Shown here piece by piece: positions 56,729 through 63,602 of a DNA stretch of 64,000 nucleotides (its first letter is position 1; every line of letters starts with the position of its first letter). The notes beneath the pieces were generated by a model that was not told the origin of the DNA, did no database searches, and worked only from the letters and a program-made list of their open reading frames with translations. This stretch comes from Bifidobacterium catenulatum subsp. kashiwanohense JCM 15439 = DSM 21854 (GTDB lineage: Bacteria; Actinomycetota; Actinomycetes; Actinomycetales; Bifidobacteriaceae), in assembly GCF_001042615.1 (NCBI RefSeq), contig NZ_AP012327.1, forward strand, positions 1,984,001 through 2,048,000. The letters run 5' to 3'. Position numbers and translations under genes: made by a program.

Positions 56729-57252
56729 GAATCCCCCTAAAATGTGGCGAAACAGGAACGGACGTCCAAGGGTCATCGGAAGTCTGACACGCATATGATA
56801 CATGTTCTCTCCAATGGCCGCCTCGACAGCTACACGAGTTCGGTCTAAGCCGGCGGCCGATTTCACGGCGCCTCTTGATGTGTAGGCCAAATTTCGTAGT
56901 GCGGTTCCCCATCCGGGAATCGGCACATGTGCTAAAGCGAGAAGGACGCAGGCGCAAAACACGTTGACGCCCGATATGCCCCCCTAGAAACACCACAGAT
57001 GGCTGTTGACATCGATGCAGATAGCAAGGCCACGCCTGCCATCCCATCATCTGCCAAGGCCTGCAAGGTACATCGACGGCCTGTCAGCAGCGGATAATCC
57101 TCATTTTCGAGGATGAGACCTTGGCTCATGGCGAGACTCTCCGTAACCTAACGAATACCCGCTCAAATGGACGGGAACAACAGTCCGGGGAGCAGAGCAA
57201 AGAGAGGAAACTGTCGGAGCTAGCCCCCCCCCCAGCGATAAGGAGGTGCAAC
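56729..57252. promoter_or_regulatory. Divergent control region of the peptide cluster
   Basis: No gene is supported in this 524-bp spacer. It must carry the promoter of the response regulator gene (leftward) and of the peptide operon (rightward). For the latter, ttggct (57121-57126), a 17-bp spacer and taacct (57144-57149) form a plausible promoter, giving a ~100-nt leader. A C10 tract lies in that leader. Confidence 0.45.
57224..57233. repeat. C10 tract in the leader of the precursor ORF
   Basis: Ten C's ending 19 bp before the precursor ATG and 6-7 bp before its Shine-Dalgarno. Slippage would change leader length, and would shift the frame of any translation coming from upstream (the frame is open back to 57121). 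Confidence 0.8.
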
Positions 57253-57315
57253 ATGGACGTTGAGATCGAACGCGCCGAGACCGTCGAAGCGACTTCTTGG
57301 TGGATCCTCCTCTGA
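57253..57315 (+). CDS. Candidate RiPP precursor peptide, 20 residues
   Basis: A 20-codon ORF with the perfect ribosome site AAGGAGGT five bases before its ATG. The product is MDVEIERAETVEATSWWILL: an acidic, leader-like N-terminal half and a hydrophobic end TSWWILL. It lies 78 bp before an MccB-like adenylyltransferase, with a hairpin between, as expected for a highly expressed precursor followed by moderately expressed enzymes. Unlike microcin C precursors it does not end in Asn. An in-frame extension to 57121 would cross the C10 tract and give 64 residues, but the internal ribosome site argues for the short form. That it is translated and modified is inferred from context. Confidence 0.6.
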   Translation: MDVEIERAETVEATSWWILL

Positions 57316-57328
57316 AAGTAGCTCTATT

Positions 57329-57363
57329 GCGGTGACGGTTTAATATCGTCACCGCCTTTATTT
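57329..57363 (+). terminator. Attenuating hairpin between precursor and adenylyltransferase
   Basis: gcggtgacg...cgtcaccgc, 9-bp perfect stem, then ctttattt. Probably partial termination, keeping precursor mRNA more abundant than enzyme mRNA. Confidence 0.7.
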
Positions 57364-57392
57364 ATCTCATTAATTTACAAAGGGGGTTCTAT

Positions 57393-58523
57393 ATGCATTT
57401 TAATCGTCCCGTCATTAAAAGAACCTTGCCGATATATAGGCTTGACAACTCAGTATTCCGGATTGGCGCACAATTAGGAACAACTTCCGAATTTACCGAT
57501 CCGAAATGCGAAATGTGGGATTTGGTTCAGTCTCTTAATGGTTCAGAATGGCAAACAATCGTGAAGAGAATGAAGGATATGCATCCAAGATTGTCTGAGA
57601 AAGACATCGAAAAAGGCCTTTCGGATTTGGACAAGCTGGGATATGTAGACGAGATGTTCGAAGACACTGTCACCGCCCCGCGTTATATGGCAAATGCTAC
57701 TTATTTTTCTTGTTTCCCTGGCGCAAGTACAGAGTCCGCGGCTCGGATACAGAATAAACTGCGGCATAGTCGGATACTTCTTCTCGGATTGGGGGGAGGG
57801 GGTTCCAATATCTTGACATTATTGTCTGGTCTAGGAATCGCAGGTGTCACCATTGTTGACTATGACAATGTTGAGGAAAACAATCTTGGTCGTCAATTGT
57901 TGTATCGCGAGTCAGATATTGGACGACCTAAAGTGGAAGCGGCGGCCGAAGCTTTACATGCGATGAATTCCGAAATGGAAATTAAAGCCATCAATCGTAA
58001 GATAGAATCCTCCGAAGATGTATCGACTTTGATTCCGGGAAATGATTTGGTGATATGCGCTGTTGACGAACCGCCATTCTTAGCGCAGCGGCGCGTGAAT
58101 AAAGCAATCGTAGAAGCCAACGTACCTTGTGTTTTCGGTGCAACTCAGATGACGCATGGGCGAGTATTCACGATTGTCCCACAAAAAACGGGTTGCTTTG
58201 ACTGCTTACATCTATATTACACGAAGAATGATTCACGATTCGTTAAACAGTTTCGAGGCTTCCAATCTTCCGGCTTCAAATCTCCTACCATTGCATTTGC
58301 CCCAACCATTTGGCTGATTACATCGGTTATGGTAGATGAGGCGGTACGTCTTATTACAAACTATGAGAAACCTCGCAGTTTGGGACTGCAGTTGGAAATT
58401 GACTACCCCAATTACACGAGTTTCCCCCATCCCGCATGGCCTAGATACGATGAATGTCCAACTTGCGGTAATGGATCATATGACGATTGGGAAGCATTCA
58501 AATATTACGGGGAAGGTGTCTAA
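57393..58523 (+). CDS. MccB-like ThiF/E1-family peptide adenylyltransferase
   Basis: E1-like enzyme that adenylates a C-terminal carboxylate. Residues 1-95 form a small domain (RTLPIYRLDNSVFRIGAQLG... DKLGYVDEMFE) in the position of the peptide-binding clasp of MccB. The adenylation domain has the loop GLGGGG (132-137), acidic residues 156/158 (IVDYDNVE), NLGRQ (164-168), Lys180 and Asp225 (CAVDEP). Zinc is held by Cys268/271 (KTGCFDC) and Cys355/358 (ECPTC); KTGC.xC and CPxCGN recur in MccB. The best-known relative modifies the microcin C heptapeptide. Its 376 residues, AT-rich composition and start after AAAGGGGG fit a transferred RiPP enzyme. HesA/MoeB-like sulfur chemistry is the alternative. 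Confidence 0.85.
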   Translation: MHFNRPVIKRTLPIYRLDNSVFRIGAQLGTTSEFTDPKCEMWDLVQSLNGSEWQTIVKRMKDMHPRLSEKDIEKGLSDLDKLGYVDEMFEDTVTAPRYMANATYFSCFPGASTESAARIQNKLRHSRILLLGLGGGGSNILTLLSGLGIAGVTIVDYDNVEENNLGRQLLYRESDIGRPKVEAAAEALHAMNSEMEIKAINRKIESSEDVSTLIPGNDLVICAVDEPPFLAQRRVNKAIVEANVPCVFGATQMTHGRVFTIVPQKTGCFDCLHLYYTKNDSRFVKQFRGFQSSGFKSPTIAFAPTIWLITSVMVDEAVRLITNYEKPRSLGLQLEIDYPNYTSFPHPAWPRYDECPTCGNGSYDDWEAFKYYGEGV

Positions 58524-58550
58524 GTTCACTTTTGAGGAAAAGGTGTAGAT

Positions 58551-59339
58551 GTGTATTGCCGAAAAAATTCTTCCGGCCAATGGATTATTGGCAATGGAAA
58601 CCAGCCACCGGTAATCCTATCTTCTGCTCACTGCAAAAGTCAATTTGAAGCAAAGAAAATCGCGCAAACAATTGACGGATTTAATATACCATTGTCGGAA
58701 CCAACTCCAGGCAAAGGAAAAATATGGTTTTGCATGCGATTTTTTTTGTGGATATCATTAGCCCTATCATCCATGCTGAACATTTATTATTTCTTTCGTT
58801 ATGGATTCCCCTCAGGGAGATGGTGGCTGGTACCCCATGAATCCATTCTGATTGACATACTGCTGATTACGGTAGTAGGCGTAGTTTCTACAGCAATCCA
58901 TGAATTTGGCCATATGGTTTTCGGTCGTTCGTGGACCGTTTCTGCACAAATGTTGCATCGTGTGATAAGCACTAATCTAAATCACGTCTGGGCTTGGCCG
59001 CGCATTCGGCGCATTGAAGCGATCTCTGCCGGGCTGATATTTGACTCAGTGCTTCTCTCGGCTTTATTTGCGGTTCAGATTATTTTCGATAATGCATATG
59101 CTGCATCAGCGGCTTCAACAGTTTGCCTAAGAATGGTATGGCAATTGGGGTTTCATGCAATCCGTGATGGTAGATTACTGATTGTTTTAACTTTGGATAG
59201 GCCTCTATTCTTTAGCAAACCCTCTAACAATGGTGAATATCTTTTATCGTTCATATTCAGATTATTTGGATATGCAATGGATTTATTCATAATATGGCAA
59301 TGGCCCATTGCTTTGACTATTGGCTTACTTGAAGTGTAA
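58551..59339 (+). CDS. Membrane metalloprotease-like protein (M50 type)
   Basis: A 262-residue membrane protein. About 60 soluble residues precede several helices. The zinc motif HEFGH (117-121, in VVSTAIHEFGHMVFG) lies within or beside a membrane helix, as in site-2 proteases. A second zinc ligand (usually an Asp in NxxPxxxxDG) is not obvious; the candidates lie in the region GFHAIRDGRLL. It starts at GTG 58551, 27 bp after the adenylyltransferase. In this context it probably trims the precursor or matures the product at the membrane, or provides immunity. AT-rich like its neighbours. Confidence 0.75.
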   Translation: MYCRKNSSGQWIIGNGNQPPVILSSAHCKSQFEAKKIAQTIDGFNIPLSEPTPGKGKIWFCMRFFLWISLALSSMLNIYYFFRYGFPSGRWWLVPHESILIDILLITVVGVVSTAIHEFGHMVFGRSWTVSAQMLHRVISTNLNHVWAWPRIRRIEAISAGLIFDSVLLSALFAVQIIFDNAYAASAASTVCLRMVWQLGFHAIRDGRLLIVLTLDRPLFFSKPSNNGEYLLSFIFRLFGYAMDLFIIWQWPIALTIGLLEV

Positions 59340-59356
59340 ACGATAGGAAGGTGGAA

Positions 59357-60283
59357 ATGGAGCAATACTGTAGTTTATCCGTGCGAGATTTAAATAAGCG
59401 GTTCGGGAGATTCTCTTCCGACGTATGGGCGCTGCGGGATGTCAGTTTTTCATTGCCCAAAGGGACACTTACAGGAGTTCTCGGACATAATGGTGCAGGT
59501 AAGACCACGTTACTCGGGTCGCTTTGCGGATCAGTGAAACCGACTTCTGGAACCATACTTTTTTCCGGAAGAGAAATATCCCATGCAGCCGAGCTGAGAC
59601 GTCTATGCGCGTATATGCCGCAGCCACATGTCCCTTTGCGCGGGGTCACTCCTGTCGAGGCTTTATGCTGCGCAGCCGGCATGCGTGGCATATCTCGTCG
59701 TCGTGCGGTTCGCCTAACGAATGACTTCTTGGGTCGTCTGGACATTGAGCAATATTCGCATGTCGCAGGAGAGAATCTATCTGGTGGCTGCAGACGCCTA
59801 GTCTCTTTGGGGATGGCTCTCGTTCAGGAGGCTTCCGTAATACTGCTGGACGAACCGACCAACGATGTGGATCCGATTCGTCGAAGCAGAGTATGGAAAA
59901 TACTCCGGCAGGAAGCCGACCAAGGCAAAACAATACTTGTAGTGACTCACAATCTAGATGAGATAGGTTCGGTGGCCGACAATTTGTTGATCTTCGACTG
60001 CGGTCGCCTCGTATGTAATGCGTCACCACGCCAACTCACTTCTATTGACGAACTTATACGGATCGAAGTCAACACTGCGGATCCCTCTTTGGTTTTGACG
60101 GAATTAGCTGCAACTCCGGTACTGGCTGAGGACGGTCGGCTACGCTATGTCTGCTCGTCGGAACAAGCCAAAATGCTACTGAGCCGGCTGAACATGCTGA
60201 TGGGCGATGAGCCAGAACTGTCGTTCTCGGTGCAACACGGCACGTTGCGCGAAGCATATGAAAGGATAATCGACGTCCGATGA
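59357..60283 (+). CDS. ABC transporter ATP-binding protein (first pair)
   Basis: A 308-residue ATPase: Walker A GHNGAGKT (43-50), Q-loop in AYMPQPHVPLRG, signature LSGGCRRLVSLGMAL, Walker B VILLDEPTNDVDP, and switch His in VVTHNLDE. About 90 residues follow the core. I take the ATG at 59357 (AGGAAGG upstream) over the GTG at 59351. Its stop overlaps the next gene (ATGA), so ATPase and permease are coupled. Single ATPase plus single permease pairs of this type export or expel peptides in RiPP clusters. Confidence 0.9.
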   Translation: MEQYCSLSVRDLNKRFGRFSSDVWALRDVSFSLPKGTLTGVLGHNGAGKTTLLGSLCGSVKPTSGTILFSGREISHAAELRRLCAYMPQPHVPLRGVTPVEALCCAAGMRGISRRRAVRLTNDFLGRLDIEQYSHVAGENLSGGCRRLVSLGMALVQEASVILLDEPTNDVDPIRRSRVWKILRQEADQGKTILVVTHNLDEIGSVADNLLIFDCGRLVCNASPRQLTSIDELIRIEVNTADPSLVLTELAATPVLAEDGRLRYVCSSEQAKMLLSRLNMLMGDEPELSFSVQHGTLREAYERIIDVR

Positions 60284-61050
60284 TAAGTGAGAGTGGACTG
60301 AATAAATCGCGGCTTATATGCGGTGCGCGAATGCTCACATCTCTATTAAAATGGAGCTTTGTACGGCATAGATATCTATTTATCGCTTTCACCATGGTAC
60401 AGACAGTATTTGCGCTAGCAATCGTATACGGTCTTACTCTGATGATGGGAAGTCTCACCACCAGTCAGGCTGAGCAACTCTCTGCAGGTGTATGGCAGCT
60501 TGGTCTGGTGGCGGTGGGGTGCACTATTGCTCCGCAGCTATTATCGGAATCCATTTCCGAAGGATTACTTGAATATCAGCGTAATTTGCCGGTACCGAGG
60601 ATTTGTCTCCTGATAGCTGACTTCATTATCTGGATTGCGGTGTCCATTCCGGGTGTCGTTGCCGGATTCGTTGCCTCAACAATGAAATTTGGACTCATAC
60701 AGATGGCGACCTCAAATTTAGTCATGATGTTACTTCTCTGTGCATTGGGGAACCTGTCATTGGGGTACATGTTGGCTATATGGCTACCTTGCGGTGGAGT
60801 AACGGTTGTCGGTCAGCTAATCATGCTAGCAACAATGCTGTTCGCACCGATTCTATACCCGTCCGACAAATTACCATCAATAATTCTTACCATTCATGAT
60901 TGGATGCCCTTCGTACCGATGCACCGAATGCTCACCGATGCCGCATTCCCCGGCAGCAACATAAGCCATTCGATTGATTTATTCGTAGTCTTCGCATGGT
61001 GTCTTACCGGCGTGGCCGGTTGCCTTGCGGGATTATCCAAAAGGAGATGA
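60280..61050 (+). CDS. ABC-2 type permease (first pair)
   Basis: A 256-residue membrane protein with about six helices, starting in the ATGA overlap with the ATPase gene. Segments such as WSFVRHRYLFIAFTMVQTVF, LVAVGCTIAPQLLSESISEG, LLEYQRNLPVPRICLLIADF and LATMLFAPILYPSDKLPSII follow the ABC-2 permease layout (drug or peptide export). It forms the membrane half of the first transporter. The end is 1 bp from the start of the second ATPase gene, so all four transporter genes are one transcript. Confidence 0.87.
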   Translation: MISESGLNKSRLICGARMLTSLLKWSFVRHRYLFIAFTMVQTVFALAIVYGLTLMMGSLTTSQAEQLSAGVWQLGLVAVGCTIAPQLLSESISEGLLEYQRNLPVPRICLLIADFIIWIAVSIPGVVAGFVASTMKFGLIQMATSNLVMMLLLCALGNLSLGYMLAIWLPCGGVTVVGQLIMLATMLFAPILYPSDKLPSIILTIHDWMPFVPMHRMLTDAAFPGSNISHSIDLFVVFAWCLTGVAGCLAGLSKRR

Positions 61051-61051
61051 A

Positions 61052-61756
61052 ATGAAATCACTGTCGGCAACTCTCTACTGCAACAGGGTGTCGAAAACTA
61101 TCGGCGGGAAACCGGTCCTGAACGACATATCATTCAGCGCGTATCCCGGAGAAACCATCGCCCTGATCGGCCCGAACGGGGCCGGTAAGACCACGCTGCT
61201 CAAAACCTTGGGTGGCCTGATCGCCCCCGACCAAGGTGAAACTAATATCCGCGGCCGTATCATGAACCCCGAGAACCGCGACATGCTATTGAGACAGGTC
61301 GGCATGCTGATCGGCATTCCCGTCTTCGAGCGAGGCATGAGCGTACGGGCCATCCTCCACAAGCATCTAGCGTTCATGCGATGCGACTGGTCCCCCGACG
61401 AAACAATGGAACGGGTCGGCTTGGCCTCCATGGGGGATTTACCGGCCGATACCTTGTCCATGGGCAACCGCATGCGCCTTGCACTGGCAACGGCCCTGGC
61501 GCATCATCCCACGCTCCTGCTCCTGGATGAGCCGATGAACGGGTTAGACCCCACGGGTATGAAGCTGTTTTGCCGCATCATCCGGGAAGAGAACAAACGA
61601 GGAGTCACGGCCATCATCAGTGCGCACATGCTCGCCCAACTCGAAACCATCGGAGACCAGGTCATCGTCATCAATCACGGTTCCGTCAAAGCGCAACATG
61701 CCATGAGCGACATCAGCGATCTGGAATCCTACTATTTCCGCCACACTCAGGACTAA
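61052..61756 (+). CDS. ABC transporter ATP-binding protein (second pair)
   Basis: A 234-residue ATPase: Walker A GPNGAGKT (40-47), signature LSMGNRMRLALATAL, Walker B LLLLDEPMNGLDP, switch His in ISAHMLAQLE. The signature LSMGNRMRL differs from LSGGQ in the way seen in lantibiotic immunity (LanF) and bacitracin-resistance ATPases. ATG 61052 with AAAAGGAG upstream. From here GC content rises compared with the preceding genes, suggesting a different origin for the second pair. A role in self-protection is plausible. Confidence 0.9.
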   Translation: MKSLSATLYCNRVSKTIGGKPVLNDISFSAYPGETIALIGPNGAGKTTLLKTLGGLIAPDQGETNIRGRIMNPENRDMLLRQVGMLIGIPVFERGMSVRAILHKHLAFMRCDWSPDETMERVGLASMGDLPADTLSMGNRMRLALATALAHHPTLLLLDEPMNGLDPTGMKLFCRIIREENKRGVTAIISAHMLAQLETIGDQVIVINHGSVKAQHAMSDISDLESYYFRHTQD

Positions 61757-61781
61757 CACAAACAACCAAGGAGCATGTCCC

Positions 61782-62474
61782 ATGCTGGATGTCTACCGCA
61801 TCGAACGACAATACACCTCGTATAGGTTCTACCTGTTTCTACTGGCCGCCACTCTTATCGGCAGCTCGCTGTCGCTGCTGTTCTTCAGGATCGTGGGTAT
61901 CGCCCGAGTCGATCATCTCGGTTTCCTGGTTTCCGACTTAACGGTGGCCGTGACCTGCGCGGTCGCCACCGCCGGCTGCTCCATCGCCTCAACCGCCCAC
62001 TACGCCCGTATCATCATTCCGGCCTACTCCGGCACGGGCCGCGTAATCACCTATGCATGGCCCTGCGGCAGAGCCCCATTGTTCTTGGTGAAAAACGCGA
62101 TGATCTGGTCCGGCACGTTCCTCGCCACATGGGCAGGCATGTCGGCGCCCCTGATTCCCTACGCACTATTGACCGGAGACGGTTCCCGTCTCCCCGCATT
62201 GGCAAGCATGATGGTCGAAGCTCTCGGCGTTGCCATACTATCCGCCAGCGTAAGCGTCATCAGCGGGCTGATTGGACTGCTGCGAGGCTCGGGCGTCACC
62301 GCAATCGTAGCGGTAATCATCCTCGGCTCCATAGCCGCCAACGGCTTTGCCAACAGCGACGCCAAAGGCTGGACGGTTGTCATCGAAATCGGAACCTGCC
62401 TCGTTTTTGCGATTACGGCGCTCTGCGCAACAATCAACAAAGCTCGACATATCACGAAAGAAGACGTAATTTGA
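61782..62474 (+). CDS. ABC transporter permease (second pair, immunity-like)
   Basis: A 230-residue, six-helix membrane protein: FYLFLLAATLIGSSLSLLFF, FLVSDLTVAVTCAVATAGCS, MIWSGTFLATWAGMSAPLIP, ILSASVSVISGLIGLLRG, GVTAIVAVIILGSIAANGFA, TVVIEIGTCLVFAITALCAT. Size and topology match LanE/LanG-like immunity permeases, though sequence alone does not prove this. It begins 25 bp after its ATPase gene behind AAGGAG. It is the last gene of the cluster; a decayed ISL3 element follows. Confidence 0.8.
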   Translation: MLDVYRIERQYTSYRFYLFLLAATLIGSSLSLLFFRIVGIARVDHLGFLVSDLTVAVTCAVATAGCSIASTAHYARIIIPAYSGTGRVITYAWPCGRAPLFLVKNAMIWSGTFLATWAGMSAPLIPYALLTGDGSRLPALASMMVEALGVAILSASVSVISGLIGLLRGSGVTAIVAVIILGSIAANGFANSDAKGWTVVIEIGTCLVFAITALCATINKARHITKEDVI

Positions 62475-62521
62475 CCAATGCACATCCCCAGAAAAAGTAA
62501 GGCTTATGCTGTTTTCGTGGG

Positions 62522-62860
62522 TTAGATTGCGGGTTGTGGCAGTCGGATGTCGAGTCCGCCGCATCTGAGCATGACCAGGCCGATGAGGTTGGTGACGTGG
62601 TGGAAGCCGTAGGCCATGCGGATGGCGACCTTGATCCCGTTGTTGAACGCCTCGAGCCCCGCGTTCGAACAGCCCGGGTGAACCGGCCGCCGGGCTCCGC
62701 CCCCCCCCGGCGCCGATGCGACGACCACGCCGCACATGGGGCAGTCGACGCGCGGCATCATGGCGGCCGGCCCCACCCTCCAGCAGCCGAGATCCCGGTG
62801 CCGCCAACGGCCCAACGGGGGATCAGAAATTCGACCGAAGAAGATGTATCTCGCCGCTAA
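62522..62860 (-). pseudogene. ISL3-family transposase remnant with internal deletion
   Basis: The minus strand reads MMPRVDCPMCGVVVASA (N-terminal zinc ribbon of ISL3 transposases), then a C9/G9 tract, then SNAGLEAFNNGIKVAIRMAY, GFHHVTNLIGLVMLRCGGLD (the C-terminal end of the same family). The whole DDE catalytic region between them is missing. The deletion appears to join at the homopolymer tract (62700-62708). Inverted repeats were not identified. It marks the right edge of the peptide cluster. Confidence 0.8.
62700..62708. repeat. C9 tract inside the ISL3 remnant
   Basis: Nine C's at the point where the N- and C-terminal transposase parts are joined; third such tract within 10 kb. Confidence 0.75.
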
Positions 62861-62947
62861 AGAACTCGGCGTAACCATTAGCGATCTGACCGACGATACC
62901 TACTATCGCCAGGATGAGGATTTCATCAGCAGAATTAAGCCGGAAAA

Positions 62948-62980
62948 CAAAAAGACCCCGGCCGATAATCGACCGGAGCC
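62948..62980 (-). terminator. Terminator after tRNA-Lys
   Basis: On the minus strand CTCCGGTCGAT...ATCGGCCGGGG with one G-T pair, followed by tctttttg. Confidence 0.75.
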
Positions 62981-62990
62981 TTCCAAACTG

Positions 62991-63064
62991 TGCCCCCTCA
63001 GGGATTCGAACCCTGGACACGCTGATTAAGAGTCAGCTGCTCTAACCAACTGAGCTAAAGGGGC
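62991..63064 (-). tRNA. tRNA-Lys (CUU)
   Basis: A 74-nt cloverleaf without encoded CCA. Acceptor GCCCCTT/AGGGGGC, anticodon arm GCTGA-ctCTTaa-TCAGC, T arm with GTTCGAATC. All four stems pair. The gene is intact and lies ~500 bp from the ISL3 remnant. Confidence 0.96.
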
Positions 63065-63474
63065 GTTGGTCTTGCGAGGTTTTGTTCTCGCTGAGCACGA
63101 GAAGTAAATATACTCAGAATCAAGAAGAATGCAACTCTCGGCGTGTCGCGATTGTAAAACCGCTATTTTCCAACGATTTCAGCATATTGCGAAAGTCGCA
63201 GGAAAACGCAATTCAACCATCATATTCACCACTCGAACAGCGCAGGCAAGACTTGAAATTACAATTTCTTCACAATTTTCCTAAGGCTAGCAGCGTTGCC
63301 GATCCTCAAGCTAGCAAAAACCAGCGCAAGCTGCTTTCCAACAGCGTCGCCAAAACCGATAATGCGATCATTCCGAACGCGCATATCAATGGTGTGGAAT
63401 CGTTGACGGTCAACAAGGATGGCAAGGTCACGGTCACGCTTGATGACAGTGGCTACAACTACTAATCAAATATG
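63065..63474 (+). other. Intergenic stretch with a possible gene remnant
   Basis: An open frame at 63082-63465 ends just before a strong terminator. Only its last ~60 codons look coding (for example NGVESLTVNKDGKVTVTLDD); the first half is AT-rich, without ribosome site or family resemblance. It may be the 3' end of a lost gene. The AT-rich part also contains the tRNA-Lys promoter region. Confidence 0.35.
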
Positions 63475-63519
63475 AAAATCCCCCTGCACAACTGTTTTCA
63501 GCTGGTGCAGGGGGATTTT
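63475..63519. terminator. Terminator of the rplI operon
   Basis: aaaatccccctgcac...gtgcagggggatttt, a 15-bp perfect stem, 84 bp after the rplI stop, usable in both directions. Confidence 0.9.
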
Positions 63520-63602
63520 CCATGCTTAAGCTCAGACGTATCTCAGTCTGAAGTCATTCATCCTGACGGCAACGAATGCAGTCTCGATGAATGGGGCCGA
63601 AA

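Noticed and set aside
57121..57252. In-frame 44-codon extension of the peptide ORF
   Set aside because: Starts with TTG without a ribosome site and crosses the C10 tract; a perfect ribosome site precedes the inner ATG. Kept only as an alternative.
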